A stretch of 64,000 nt of DNA from Heliocidaris erythrogramma (lineage: Eukaryota > Echinodermata > Echinoidea > Camarodonta > Echinometridae), in contig CM046855.1 in assembly GCA_025617745.1 (NCBI GenBank), forward strand, positions 13,857,880 to 13,921,879, read 5' to 3'. Below, piece after piece: positions 12,501 to 22,547 of this stretch (its first letter is position 1; each line of letters opens with the position of its first letter). A program made the translations under genes and the position numbers. Under the pieces are notes generated by a model, which was given only the letters and a program-made list of their open reading frames with translations, was not told the DNA's origin and searched no databases.

Positions 12501-13063
12501 CCTCATGCAAACGAGCAAATTGCCATCAGGTATATACCAAATCAATGTACGGTAGTAATATCCATGGATAATATACACGGCGTATGACATCACAAACAAT
12601 ATGTGAATACTGTATTGTGACGCAAAAAATTGCACTTATCTATTGTGATAATATCACAATATAAGCTCAGCCCCCCCCCCCCCCCCCCCCATGACCTGAA
12701 TGGGACCATTTTACTTCGGGGCACCTCGGGGAAAACAGTCCTATTCACGTCTCCTGGGGTACCAAAGTTCTCTAAGTTTTCTAACAATAAACTGTTCAAA
12801 TTAAAAACAAAGAAATCGTGATATTTACTGCATGATATACTGTATAATGACTTATTTCTACCATAATTTTTAATTAGGTGAAGACAGGCTGTCTACTCAA
12901 CCTCGTGTGTATTTGTGTATTACTCTTGTTTATGAATACTCTTGGTCGACTCATCTTCAACATCGCGGTTTTTCCTGATTGGGCCAACAGTCATGACGTC
13001 TCCGGGTCACCCAATACCACCGACATATACAACTTGTATAACTCTTCAAACGTAGCACTTTGA
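469..13063 (+). CDS. SLC13-family Na+/di- and tricarboxylate cotransporter, 5'-partial, 12 exons
   Basis: A multi-pass plasma-membrane transporter of the SLC13 (NaDC/NaCT/INDY) family, which couples Na+ to import of dicarboxylates, citrate or sulfate. Exons: 469-734, 1130-1304, 3009-3076, 4275-4430, 4976-5095, 5492-5581, 7621-7725, 9571-9674, 10346-10554, 11489-11650, 12204-12341, 12878-13063. All boundaries are AG/GT and all phases agree, giving 592 residues to a TGA. Family landmarks seen: WVTEVIPLPVTAL near the start, GGTGSLVGTPPN (about residues 202-213), WDVVHEKMPWGVLLVVGGGFALA in exon 9, the family signature region SASFAFMLPVATPPNA (503-518), and a C-terminal FPDWAN. Two N-glycosylation sequons (NTT, NSS) lie at the C terminus, where NaDC proteins are glycosylated. 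Vertebrate members are about 570-630 residues, so roughly 40 N-terminal residues are upstream of the window. Oddity: both SNT motifs are altered (C106-S107-A108 and A470-N471-P472). The family call is firm; the subfamily and substrate are not. Confidence 0.93.
1130..1304 (+). CDS. SLC13 exon 2 of window, with first SNT-motif region
   Basis: Acceptor gctgtag, donor CAG|gtctga; the split Arg codon joins exon 1 in phase. Encodes LLLGFMSATAFLSAWMCSAA followed by VTAMMLPI and an acidic cytoplasmic loop (EEYEMEGELEGKLEQQ). Known SLC13 proteins have Ser-Asn-Thr where this reads Cys-Ser-Ala, so the first sodium/substrate-binding motif is not conserved. Confidence 0.92.
2293..2878. repeat. Foldback (long inverted repeat) element in SLC13 intron
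   Basis: The left half (from about 2293, ggtcgcccagaaagaat) is repeated in reverse complement towards 2878 (attcttcctgggccac). Further matches lie within the arms, for example ctttccgaataaaatga against tcattttactcggaaaag, and gcgttttgattctatggcta against tagccgtagaatcaaaacg. It looks like a non-autonomous foldback transposon; edges are approximate. Confidence 0.7.
3009..3076 (+). CDS. SLC13 short linker exon (68 nt)
   Basis: A small exon with acceptor ttaaccag and strong donor AG|gtaagc. It reads STGRNISTSEDNHEKRNNW then EIS, a hydrophilic loop, starts in phase 0 (matching the end of exon 2) and ends in phase 2. The exon at 4275 needs exactly this phase: joining exon 2 straight to 4275 would break the frame. 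The sequence itself is not conserved, so support is phase, splice sites and position in the variable cytoplasmic loop. It contains an NIS sequon, but that loop is cytoplasmic in the family. Confidence 0.82.
3463..3519. repeat. (CA)n(TA)n microsatellite
   Basis: A (CA)n run followed directly by (TA)n, abutting the 3' end of a minus-strand SINE copy. Confidence 0.95.
3523..3681 (-). repeat. tRNA-derived SINE, copy 1 (tRNA-Arg-TCT-like head)
   Basis: On the minus strand, 3681-3611 folds as a 71-nt tRNA: acceptor stem GTCTCCG/CGGAGAC perfect, anticodon stem TTGGC/GCCAA, loop GTTCTAA (anticodon TCT), T stem CCGGG/CCCGG. The T loop TTCGTTT departs from the TTCGANT consensus. About 88 bases of body follow to 3523. 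The same head and body recur at 3934-4072, so this is a SINE rather than a tRNA gene. Confidence 0.75.
3934..4072 (-). repeat. tRNA-derived SINE, copy 2 (5' truncated)
   Basis: Near-identical to copy 1 over body and T arm/anticodon arm, with the canonical T loop TTCGATT. The tRNA head is cut by a (TA)n run before the D arm and acceptor strand. Differences from copy 1 are few, so both are fairly young or conserved. Confidence 0.75.
4275..4430 (+). CDS. SLC13 exon with GGTGSLVGTPPN loop
   Basis: Acceptor ctctaaag, donor GAG AG|gtacat. Encodes CKAVILCIPYAANVGGTGSL then VGTPPNIICVALAE. In family members this membrane segment and hairpin next to the first SNT motif help form the binding site. GTPPN is closer to the bacterial INDY-type sequence than to the GTGPN of animal NaCT/NaDC as I recall them. 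Confidence 0.93.
4470..4540. repeat. (GT)n/(GC)n microsatellite
   Basis: Imperfect alternation of GT, with a GCGCGCGCG core. It lies just after an SLC13 exon. Confidence 0.9.
4976..5095 (+). CDS. SLC13 exon, membrane segment after GG-loop
   Basis: Acceptor tctttcag, donor CGC AG|gtacta, phase 2 on both sides. It reads SLFGKETGLNFGSWTLYCFP then QMIICILVIWVWLQFMYLP. The N-F-x-S-W and W-x-W-L-Q pattern is typical of the family. Too short to be obvious as an open frame. Confidence 0.92.
5492..5581 (+). CDS. SLC13 exon, cytoplasmic loop
   Basis: Acceptor acttgcag, donor ATA AG|gtcttg. Encodes RFGSKNEDDIYKPDKLKRVI then QRAYDELGPI. The Y-x-x-L-G-P-I ending is the conserved end of this loop in NaDC/NaCT proteins, directly before the next membrane helix. 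Confidence 0.9.
6041..6207. repeat. MITE with GTGTTTCATAAAGCTGTTC inverted termini
   Basis: The left end ggggtgtttcataaagctgt is matched in reverse at 6186-6207 (acagctttatgaaacacccc). Internal stretches (acgcacaactttacgcacga / cgttcgtaaagtcattcgta) are partly complementary. TA flanks the G run (6031-6032) and the right end (6208-6209), as expected for a TA-target MITE. The left end merges into a 12-base G run. Confidence 0.8.
6320..6596 (+). repeat. MITE family A, partial copy (left half)
   Basis: Shares about 230 bases with 6922-7308: gtaacttcg...cgcttgata, catcatgtgcttcacaaaagtaaacata, agtgaccggaaatg, and a gcgtatggc(t/c)atacgcttt palindrome. The right-end segment with the second terminal repeat is missing. 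Confidence 0.75.
6597..6921. mobile_element. 325-bp element with ~33-bp TIRs and 8-bp TSD
   Basis: Starts cccgggggccactcagatat and ends with the reverse complement (atatctgagtggcccccctggg). It is flanked by TAGGTAAC at 6589-6596 and again at 6922-6929, an exact 8-bp target duplication. An 8-bp duplication suggests a hAT-class transposase acted in trans; no transposase is encoded. It has inserted into the start of a MITE family A copy. Confidence 0.85.
6922..7308 (+). repeat. MITE family A, full copy
   Basis: Terminal repeats ggtaactttgtggaggcttgat at the left and atcaagcctccacaaagttacc at the right. The interior contains agtgaccggaaatggcagac and the gcgtatggccatacgc palindrome. Its left end was the insertion target of the 325-bp element at 6597-6921. 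Confidence 0.82.
7309..7438 (+). repeat. MITE family A, right-end fragment
   Basis: Repeats the last ~125 bases of the full copy (ttatttatccttctgaacat, catcattatacaagac, aagcctccacaaaattacc) directly next to it, so the right end is tandemly duplicated. Confidence 0.75.
7621..7725 (+). CDS. SLC13 exon, FAEWAVLV membrane segment
   Basis: Acceptor tattcaag, donor CCT GG|gtaagt. Encodes RFAEWAVLVHFLILVVLWIT then QDPKVFPGWGSFFEP. The F-A-E start and the (R/Q)DP-x-F-x-P-G-W motif are diagnostic of eukaryotic SLC13 transporters. Confidence 0.93.
8050..8990. other. CpG- and GC-rich island in an SLC13 intron, with a tRNA-like start
   Basis: Clearly richer in G+C and CpG than the surrounding AT-rich intron. 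At 8237-8320 it has a degenerate tRNA-like stretch (tgtcgtagtcgagtagttta ... tcccggcacggcac) resembling SINE heads elsewhere in the window. The motif tcgggcg recurs, and tctatataaag lies at about 8950. Open frames of up to 130 codons exist on both strands, but none shows a recognisable domain. Probably a composite of older transposons; origin unresolved. Confidence 0.45.
9571..9674 (+). CDS. SLC13 exon, LTSATPAILI membrane segment
   Basis: Acceptor gtcttttcag, donor AAA G|gtaggc. It completes a Gly codon from the previous exon and reads LTSATPAILITISLFMFPSE then RPQRLIEIREQQIK. It corresponds to the family segment before the long loop that leads into the second half of the transporter. Confidence 0.9.
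10346..10554 (+). CDS. SLC13 exon with LITWDVVHEKMPWGVLLVVGGG
   Basis: Acceptor aaaaacag, donor GTG|gtaggt. The first half (about 37 residues, rich in Ser, Glu and Asp) is a variable cytoplasmic loop. The second half carries the conserved W-x-V-x-x-x-K-x-P-W-G and G-G-G-F-A-L-A motifs of the second repeat's re-entrant hairpin. Confidence 0.95.
11489..11650 (+). CDS. SLC13 exon, second SNT-motif region
   Basis: Acceptor atttttag, donor GAG ATG|gtgagt, phase 0 both ends, 54 codons. Contains ESGLSAWMTERF and TEFTANPVTATIFLPIVAEM. Family members read S-N-x at the position where this has Ala470-Asn471-Pro472, so Asn is kept but Ser is lost and Pro is introduced. Confidence 0.94.
12204..12341 (+). 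CDS. SLC13 exon with family signature
   Basis: Acceptor tttgtag, donor GAC ATG|gtaagc. Encodes INPLYLMVTAAVSASFAFML then PVATPPNAIAFSSKEIKVIDM. This fits the SLC13 family signature (S-x-x-F-x-x-P-V-A-x-x-x-N-x-I) except for Ala at the last position. Confidence 0.95.
12878..13063 (+). CDS. SLC13 terminal coding exon
   Basis: Acceptor taattag, stop TGA at 13061-13063. Encodes the last membrane helix (CLLNLVCICVLLLFMNTLGR), the conserved FPDWAN, and an extracellular tail with sequons NTT and NSS. A C-terminal N-glycosylated tail outside the cell is usual for this family. Confidence 0.94.
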   Translation: MKTGCLLNLVCICVLLLFMNTLGRLIFNIAVFPDWANSHDVSGSPNTTDIYNLYNSSNVAL

Positions 13064-13119
13064 CTCTTGATTTGACATGTTCGTAACCTTAAAAGCTGAA
13101 AGCAAGAAGAAAGAAAAAT

Positions 13120-13125
13120 AATAAA
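13120..13125 (+). terminator. Candidate polyadenylation signal of the SLC13 gene
   Basis: AATAAA lies 57 nt after the stop codon in an A-rich stretch. It would give a very short 3' UTR. AATAAA is frequent by chance in AT-rich DNA, so this is weak. Confidence 0.3.
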
Positions 13126-13404
13126 AAATAGACAAATAACACATTTGACGACAGAAAAAAAAATTAAAAAATTTCATACCATTGTTCAAAACCTGTTCCT
13201 ATCAATAGTTAAAAAAAGAAACAATGACAGAAATGTCAAAGTTCTGGTATCGGGCCTTGGATCAAAGATCAACTTTACCCCATTTGACTTAGTAGTAACA
13301 TACAGAGAATAGAATATATGCAGGTGCTAACCTCTCGTAAAACCACCTGAATAGTTAGCTACATGTATATGCTTTTGTGACAGCAGGCCCATATACTGTA
13401 TATA

Positions 13405-14188
13405 CAGTGCGTCCCAGATAAAACGAAACCGAGATTTATCGATGTTTGATCATATCTTAATCAAAATTATGATTAATAAATGACACGTATTTGTAATGCT
13501 TAGATACTCTTCTTTCATTCGATGCCACTCATATGATACATACTTCACGCATGAGTGAATGAAGACAATATGAAGCAGGGCTACCAAAAAGCCGTTTGGC
13601 CAACGATATCTGACTTTCAAAGAGATAATCACATTTCTAGAAAGTTCTTTTTTTTTGCCCTTTCATATAATATGACACCTCAAATCGGGGATGAGCCAAG
13701 GATGACAAAGATCTGTTGGTGTAAAGTGATGCTTGCATTTCCATGATTTATTAAAGGCTCACAGATCGTCCCCATTCTGTTTTTCTTTGTTTTTATCCTG
13801 CATGAAGTCTTTTGTCTTGTTTGTTTATTGCTAGAACATGCAGCCAGTGCAAACGGATTCGTTTAATAAATCATGGAAATGCAAGCATCACTTTACACCA
13901 ACAGAGTTTTGTCATCCCTGGCTCATTTTTACGGATTGAGGTGTTATATGAAAGGGCAGAAATTGAACTTTCTAGAAATCTCTTTGAAAGTCAAAACGGC
14001 TTTTTGGTATAGCCCTGCTTCATATTGTCTTCATTCACTCATGTGTGAAGTATGTGTCATATGAGTGGCATCAAATGAAAGAAGAGTATCCAAGCTTTAC
14101 AAATATGTGTCAGTTACTAATCATAATTGTGATTAAGATATGATTAAACATCGATAAATCTCGGTTTCGTTTTTTCTAGGACGCACTG
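13405..14188. mobile_element. Palindromic Tc1/mariner-type foldback element
   Basis: Left arm 13405-13755 and right arm 13862-14188 are reverse complements with scattered mismatches, separated by a loop of about 106 bases. Ends read CAGTGCGTCC ... GGACGCACTG, flanked by TA at 13403-13404 and 14189-14190. CAGTGCG-type termini and TA duplication are typical of Tc1/mariner elements. Open frames in the arms are by-products of the palindrome. Confidence 0.9.
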
Positions 14189-15019
14189 TAATATTGTAAT
14201 TTCTATTGGATATTCTTGTTGTGTCAATGTCCACCTTTATTGTATAACTCTGCAATTCATGATTAATATGCAACTTATACTTATTATGTATTCTATGTTT
14301 GCGACCACTGGAATTTGGACAGAAAGCTTTGTGCTACAGTTATTAAGTTAACTTTTTCTGTTCCTTGCGTTCCAGTGGTTGCATTATCTTTATTTTATTT
14401 TTGTTCTACATTGTAATGTTTTCTTTGCCCAATGAAATAGTAATAATAATCATCATCAGCATCATCATCAAAATAATAATATTACGATACTGTGGAAGGA
14501 AAGAAATGACGTAGTTGCTTATTTTGTAACATCCTGATGTTTATGCCGTTGTGTAGAGGGGCCTAACTTGAAGTTCTCTTTCCTTCCGATTGAGACCTCA
14601 TTCTGACTCAACTTACTACAATATTTCATCAACAGTTATAATATACAATGTACATTCAAATGCACGATAATCTTTATTCAGTAATTACCGATATTTAGTG
14701 TACGATGGGCTTTGGCTGTTTATATACAGTAGTGATATAGCTATGGTAACGTACTAACGTATCACGTGTCCATGTCAGTATATGAATATTCATCGCATAT
14801 CGCTCCATTAGGAAGTGAATGTTCATTAGTTCAGTTTTCCCATGCATATCTGCACACATGTTTGATCACTTTAATTGCATTTGCAATGTCACTTATGGAT
14901 TAGCCTATGACAGATATTTCACTCTTGAATAGAGAAATTTATGTCTAGCTTTAAGCGCAAAAATAAGATGTTTTCATGGAAGATGATGTTTACTCTTATC
15001 GTCAGTTATTCTATTAAAA

Positions 15020-15374
15020 GGATTCGGTAACTTTGGTGGAGGCTTGATTACGATGTCTGTCTTGTATAATGATGTTCAGAAGGATAAATAAATAGCCAGG
15101 CATAGAAAGGTTTTAAAATATATCATTACTATATATTATTATTAAGATATCTGTGACGGAATATGCCCATTTACGAAAGCGTATGGCCATACGCTTTAGT
15201 CTAACACTGAGTCAGTGGGGAAAATGAGTGTGGCATTTCCGGTCACTTGCATATGTTTACTTTTGTGAAGCACATGATGATTTTGAAGTGGGCTTCATTT
15301 TTACACCATATTACATACACTGATAGCATGTAAGGCCAGACAGCTCAAATTTTATGAAGCCTCCACACTTTAAC
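15020..15374 (-). repeat. MITE family A, full copy in reverse orientation
   Basis: Begins ggattcggtaactttggtgg and ends atgaagcctccacac, with cattatacaagacag, accggaaatgccac and the gcgtatggccatacgc palindrome between, in the opposite order to the copy at 6922-7308. It lies in intergenic DNA, so the family is dispersed. Confidence 0.82.
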
Positions 15375-15423
15375 CCTAAAAGGGCCGGGATATTTTGGCT
15401 ATGCCACAGCCGGGGGCTAAATT

Positions 15424-15770
15424 TTTTTTCCCACGAACTTTTTGTCCCTGTCCTCCCTGGCGCATGCGCACCTGATCCTTTCCGACGTAAATCAATTTCG
15501 CAATCAATGGGTTTATTCCGTAAGCGATATAATGACGGTTGCCCCCAGCGTCTTGCTGTGGCGAGATGCGTTAGCCCTCGGACATTTAACCTGAGGTATG
15601 TGGGTTCGACTGTCAGTTTGGACATTACAAAAATAACGTCTTTTATTTTTTTTATTACTAAAAGTAGGATGAAACTTTGAAACCCCATCCAACTCCAAGC
15701 ATTGTAGGGCTATTTCAAAGTTGCGCATGCGTCAAGGGCGATAGTTAGAAAAGTTCGTGGGAAAAAAAAG
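15424..15770. repeat. Inverted-repeat element with TTTCCCACGAACTTTT ends
   Basis: ttttttttcccacgaacttt at the left is complemented by aaaagttcgtgggaaaaaaa near 15748-15768. The interior is richer in G+C (gcgcatgcgcacc, gcgcatgcgtcaa also inverted). Edges approximate; no target duplication identified. Confidence 0.6.
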
Positions 15771-18700
15771 TTCGCAGCGTAATCTACAAAACTGTATTGT
15801 TAAATGCTCCGAAATTTTTTTACATTAATTATGCAAATTTATGCATGAAATCAAAATGTTGCTATAAATCATTAAATAAAGCTCAAAATATGCTAATTTT
15901 TTGTGTAGACATTATTTCCACTATTCTTAGCAAATATACTTGAAAAAAAATCGGTATTAAAATTGATTTCTTATGTATTTTATTGTATTTAAAATTTCTT
16001 ATGTATTTCTTTGTTTTTTTACCTTTTGTTTTTTATTATTTTTGGGATGAAATTTGTCGGGGACACTTTCGCAAACATAAACAGCCTAAAATAAATTAAT
16101 TTCAATCAGCAAATGTAAAAATATTCATAGATTTCTAAATTTTAGGGTTAAATGAACACGAATAGTAATGCAGTGTACAGTAATGGATACATGTTCAAAA
16201 AGAGGAACTTTTATTTTTATTTAAAAAAAAACACATTTTGACCCAATGGGGGCAAATTAAGGCTCAAACATACGTATGGTTTTACTGCATGCATGTATCG
16301 TATATACAATTGTCACTCAATCCGTGAACCAAGGATTATCAATGTTTTTTGTGTTTTTGTGTTTTTATTCTATAGTCTTGAGACAAGTAAAACAGCTTTA
16401 ATAGAAACAGTCAGTTTTATATTTTTGTTTTTATTTCAGTTTTTATATTCACTGATAATAGTTGTTGTTATTGTTACTGTTATACGATAAATGTAACTAC
16501 AGTTCATGTTGTAGTGTAATTTATATTAATGTTTTGCCAGTTGTTCTTTGCTATGGAACACTAGGAAAATCAGATGTGTTCCACCACATGAGATGAAAAA
16601 TAAATTTGTGAATGAAAAAAAATAAATGAATGGGGGTCGTTCTGTTTTAAAGGAGATGTGACGAGCAAATGTGCGCCTAATAAAATAATGGAATAAAGCG
16701 TTCGCTATCGAAGACATGTTGGCATGTCACTATGAGATCATTGATATCTTTCATGACTCGTGGTGGCTGTATTCGGGCGTGTCTTGGTGGTCTATAGTAG
16801 TGAAAAAGTAGTGTAATTTAAAACCCTTTTATTATGGAGCCTGCCCCTAAACACCAGAGCGCTGGCGTCACATGGGGGTGGGGGTGGTTCGTCTTTGTCA
16901 GTCCACGTACGTTTCACCCCTTCTTCATCAGTCTCTGGATACGCCATCGAAAACCAATGCGAACTTTAATCATGGTTGTGATAATCCTCCCCCATTCTCC
17001 ACGCCCAGATCTGAATATATACATTTTCCATAGCAACCATCCCACTGGAGATTGTTCTCTATTCACCATGCACTGGTCTGTACGTTAGCAGTGATTGGAA
17101 TTATATTAGGTGATCACCCACCATAATGCGAGGACCAGATGCAGGATTAATCATCATCAGGCCTGATTATCATCCGTTTTCTTGGGTCATGACGTCACAG
17201 AAGAAAAAAATCTGTTCATGTTTTTAGTTGGCTGCAGACGGTTTCTGAATGGGAGTATATTTAATTGTATATGCTACCCTGCCGTGATATTGATGAATTA
17301 GTAATACATGTATAACCCTCTATAATCCATGTTAGTAGTTTTTATGTCGCTTTTTGATTCTTAATGATCAATTAAAGAACAAAAAAATGTGGACAAATCT
17401 TTCAAAGAGCACACATGTGTGCTCCTTGAAAATTTTGTTGGAAAGCCTTTTTAAAGGAAATTTAAAAGAAATAAGATGGTCGTGTTTGGGATGCTTTTAC
17501 CAAAATATACAGAGCTTTATGAAGCTCTCTTTCCCTCTCCATCTCGTCCCTCTATCTCTCTCTTTCTTTCTCTCTCTCTCTCTCTCTTTCTCTCTTTCAT
17601 CATTAGTGCGTATACTTGAAAAGAGCACGTATTTTATACTGAAACTGATTGATAGATCAGGCGGTCAAAACTGATTTCCAATTATTATTTTCTTCTATTA
17701 TGGGATTTTCGTAATTCATTGTAATCTTTTCAAAATCATCTCTTACAAAACAAAAACGCACATCCTTTCCATCATGAGGTTTGATAAAGACGTTTGAAGG
17801 CTAAACCATCAATTCTCGTCATCCTTCATCCCCCATCATAAAAATGCAATCATGGATGAACAAATACGAATATACTAATTGTCAACAATAATGATTTCCC
17901 TCGCGGATCAGCATCAGATCTATCGCCATGGTAACAACTGTCGTTGGTGTATTATCCACGTTACAGCACTGTAATAACCAAGCATGCATTATTGTCACCT
18001 AATGGTGCTATATCGCCCACGAACATTTGTCATTCTATTGCCATCAAATAAGAATCATAATTAATGTGTATATTTGATATAGAAATCTGTCAATCATCAT
18101 GAATAACATTTAAAAATGTATTCTTTGTTTTTGAAAAAATATTGTCAGTAATTAAAAAATCAATTTTTCACCCGCGTTATTTAAGATTCGGGGTCATGAA
18201 GACTGCGGCCGCCCCATGCAAAATGCTTTATATTCGCCAATACTTTAAGTCAGATTATTTTATAAATCCAAAACGATACTTTCCTCTATCTGGTCGTTCT
18301 TTTTGTTGTTTGATTTTTTATGTATGTAAGTGGAATTCAAATAGAATATGCGAATATGCAAAATTAGTAAAACGTCAAAAACTTCTTTTGCAACAAGTAG
18401 TTCCGCTAGTACTACTATACATTAACAACAACAACAACCCTTTAATACTAATACTTCAACATTTATTTCTTAGATTCATTTGTAAACAACGTTTATACTA
18501 TTACAAACCTATTTAGATGTTGCCAAACCTGTTTGGTATCACTGACCTATTGATAAAAAATTAGACGTGCGTCAATAGTTTATTCTTGCGTTTTACCGTT
18601 GATTAAAATAACCACCTCCAGTCGATCAAATTGAAGCTCTCAGCTTAAAGAAACTGTATTTCATTGCGAAGGAAAATATATTCATATCTTCATATTTCAG

Positions 18701-19140
18701 CGACTGTTTTGCTAGGAATATTTAGAGCAATGGGAAGATAATCGAGTTAATATGAGAGAATTTGAGATAAGAAAAGCAGAGAGTTAAAAATAGGAATGAT
18801 AACTCGTCTCACTTATTATTGCCTAGGGTTTCAAAATATTTAGGAGAGAGAAAAGACAATCAGATAAAAAGGGTGGAAGTATGGAGAGGAAGATCATGGG
18901 AGGGTGGGGAAAGGGGGGTTGAGAGGCAAAGGGGATATTCCATGAAGATAGGGATAGAGAAAGGAAGGTGTAAAAGGGATAAAGAAGGAGAGAGTTAACG
19001 GCTAATCGTGGTTTCTGGTAAAGGAATTCCATTTCAGAGAAACTAGCTTACAGTAATGTGGAATATCTATTATGCAGTAGATGGATTGTTTGGGCCATCA
19101 AAATGTGAACGACCAACCAAAATTGTATTATAGATCACAT

Positions 19141-19421
19141 GAATAATCATAATAATGTACTTATATTGCGCCATAATATAATTTCCACTTCAAAGGTGCA
19201 TAATAACGTTACACCAACTTTAGTCTCGCTGACCTGATGAAGCGTTTGTGAACTCAAAGAATTTTTCCTGAAGGTAGGCTATCCATTTTACGTCAGAAAG
19301 GGTAGAGTCTGGCAAATGTAGGATAATGTCTTGCCAAAGGACATCAGTGCTCTGGCAGAAAGTCGAACCCCACACCTTCTGATCCGCTGTCCAGCGACTT
19401 ATTTACTAGACCACAACACTT
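19141..19421 (-). repeat. tRNA-derived SINE with GCGC/TTA tail
   Basis: Read on the minus strand: a tRNA-like head at about 19421-19350 (gtggtctagtaaataagtcg, box B ggggttcgacttt), a body with cttggcaagacatt-like sequence, then an end near 19141 reading ggcgcaatataagtacatta. The head-body-tail order explains the GCGC plus TTA microsatellite tails seen elsewhere in the window. Confidence 0.6.
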
Positions 19422-21319
19422 CTTCACTTAAAAGCACAACTCACATTTGTGCGTATAGAGACCAGGAATGAGGCACGTCGGGATTGCTAGCTCAATTTAT
19501 ATAATCCCTCTTTGTTCATTGCTCAACTATTATTCAATTTTTGCCAAAATCGTTTTGTGCAGATATCATTTATTATGTAGTCTCAAACATTCAGAGACCT
19601 CGATTCGGATCGGCTCAGAATGATTTACCAAATATAGATAAAACTCTATAATAATTAGGCCTTTTAATTGCGAAATTATATATGATATGACATCATGTAC
19701 ACAATACCAACAATAATGAACTTATCATCATGACATGACCTTTAAATTTCCTTTAGATATGAATCCGTTGCCTACTAGTTGTATTAAGTCTATGCGAATG
19801 AGAGAATTTAGTATTCAAAGGGTTTAGTAGGTAAAAACTCCCAATATCAACGAAATTTGGCAACTGTTCTAAGAATATAATGCAGACATAACTCAGAATC
19901 AAACATTTGTACACGTATTTTTTTTTGTAGATTACCCAACCAACGCATTATTTCTGTCATATTCCAATACCTTAATTTGTCCTTCGATTGCTTTTACTCC
20001 TGATTAATCAATTCAACTTTTATGATGATTATATTTATTTATCATATCTAAAAACAAAAGCAAGGCATCACCAGAGTGTAGTCATTAATGAAAAATTCTA
20101 TAGTTGTTCTTACGTAATCGTATCCTCGCATAATTAACAAAGGGCATTCATAATTATTATGTTTCACAAACTGTTAGTCTCTTTTGAGACATCGCTTTGC
20201 AATAATGACATTTCAAATTATGTATGACAAAGTATGCCTTTAAGACTATTCTCTCATCAGCATCAAGCATGAAATGACGCACTGTTACCATGGCAATGAG
20301 ATATTGGCAGTGGTAATATGATGTATGCATCACACAAGAGTGCTCTTGGTCGACCCGCGTTCTGCTTACTAGGCCATCGTAAAGCACATCCCCATGGCGA
20401 ACCAAAACCTCAATTGGACGAGGATTTCGGGGAACAGAAACAGTTTGGTACATGATTAAGAGCTCTTCCGCAAGGTCTTTTCTTCTCCGTGACAAGTATA
20501 TTAGAAATCGTGTCAAATGGGAATGTACTCAGTGAAGGCATGAGAACAACATCTCTAAAGCACTCACTTGAGATGAACATTTTAAGCGGATTGTGTTTCT
20601 ATTCAGGTCCACATGAAAGGTGATATACTCAATTACCTTAGAACATTAACGTGTATACAAAAAGAAACACAAAAGAAATACTCGTAAGACATACATTTTT
20701 TTCTGATTACAGTTGCCTTCATATAAACACACAAACTTTTTCAATGGCAAATACACCAAAACACTAAATAATTGATTGATTTAAAAAAATGAATGTTAAG
20801 CATTCATTTCTTATGCGCTATTTTTTAGCTATATCTAAATTTGGTTATCAGTTTGATAAATATCACCAGGAAAGAATTTATCCTTATTGTTAATATTTCC
20901 ACTGGACTACGGTAAGTACGGTACATGACTTCTGTATAATGAACGTATTTATTTTCTCTTACCCCATCTGCTATACTCTTAGAAACAATCAATTAAATTA
21001 TTATTTTTCTAGCTAACGTTTCAATCATCAAAATCTGTATTTGTCCTTTAAATTTATTTTATCCTTAAATCTGTCGGACGTTGATAGTTTTTATGTATTT
21101 GTATTCTTTTCTTTGGATTCGATTGACTTTGTTTGAAACATAAGCCATTTCATCAACAGAACAATATATTTCGTCAACATAAATGTTTCATGATATGTAT
21201 TTTTTTTAAATTAAGATTTCGCTTAATAAATGTATCAATTAATTGAAAATGATGGAACAGTGATAGTTTTCTATAAATCTAATGATGTCTTTCTATGTAA
21301 TTATAATTTTTTTCAATAT

Positions 21320-21600
21320 AAATAATGATAACAATAATGATAATAGCTGTTTCTTATATAGCGCCTTACCAGTCACATTGTAACCGACCAAAGCGCGTAC
21401 AGCATTATTACACCGGTCACTAGATTCAACTGAGATTCTGCACATTACAGTGCACGTTCTCCACTCCAGCATTCCAGCCAGTCTCCTGTTTCCAAGCGCG
21501 TACATGCTAATCCAACCACAATGACGATATACGATGTACAGAATATACAAATAAAAGTGGAAGCCGGTAAGCATCCCCTACATACACAACCCTTGAACAC
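21320..21600. repeat. Possible SINE/tail repeat with ATATAGCGCC motif
   Basis: An imperfect (ATAATG)n stretch adjoins ttatatagcgccttaccagt, the same kind of junction as the SINE tails at 19141 and 29820. The body was not matched to another copy here. Confidence 0.35.
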
Positions 21601-22060
21601 ATTAAACAACCCACAGAACATACTTGTATCAATCAGATACTTAAGAAATAATTAATGCTTAAGTAAAAAAAAAAGAGGGGGGGGGGGTGATAGTCTACCC
21701 CGTTTATCATGTTTATACTTGGAATATCTAAACAAAAATATATAAGAGGGTTGAACTTTATTATGTACTGAGATAGTGGCTTGCTGAACAATTTTTTATT
21801 TCTTCTTTTTTTTGCTTACAATTTTTTTTCCATACATTCTTTATTTCATTCAGAAATATATGAAAAAAAAAGATAACTATAAGCATAATCATATGTCTAT
21901 TTCAGACAATTTGCTTTCAGTCAACTATTGCATTATAAGCTTAAATCTTAAATTTGCAACGTGAATAATGAAACAAAATTGAGCCAAATAAGATATACGA
22001 TAAAGTGATGACTATCAAAAATGGCTGGAAATAGAGAAATGTTTAAACTGGCGAAATTTA

Positions 22061-22547
22061 CACTCTTAGAAAAAAAGGTTTGTTTGAGCACCTTTAAAAG
22101 GTGCTTATATTTGCCACACCAGTGCCACCTTTTAGGGTGTCCCTAAGCACCTTTTGAAAAGGTTTTCATCGACACCTTTAAAAGTGCTCATCACGAGCAC
22201 TGGCAAAGAGCTAGCCTACTCTTGAGCAATATTTTATCGTCCTTCGAAAAAAATACAATATATCCATAGTAACTGAAATCAATAAATTATAACAACATGC
22301 AATAGAACACATTTATACAATTTGTATCAAACCAAAGTATTTTGAAAATGACGAATGTAGATAGATATTATCGTGGACATGTTTAAATAATACAGATTAT
22401 GATAAAGGCTAATACGCATAACAAAAGGTGGAGAAATGTAAGTTCAATGGCTAAGGTCCTTTTAATGGAACTTGTAGACACCCTTTCAATCCGGCACCAG
22501 TTTGAAGCTAATGAGTACCCCATAAGCACCATTTTTTTCTAAGAGTG
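22061..22547. repeat. MITE with CACTCTTAGAAAAAAA termini and TA duplication
   Basis: cactcttagaaaaaaaggt at the left and accatttttttctaagagtg at the right, flanked by TA at 22059-22060 and 22548-22549. The interior repeats the theme aagcacctttt/aaaaggtgctt several times in both orientations. No coding capacity. Confidence 0.88.

Noticed and set aside
13555-14064. Open frames of 60-66 codons around 13450-14064
   Set aside because: They are in the arms of the palindromic element, and similar frames appear because the arms repeat each other; no transposase motif.
15311-15688. 125-codon minus-strand and 108-codon plus-strand frames
   Set aside because: They span the border between MITE family A and another inverted-repeat element and show no domain.
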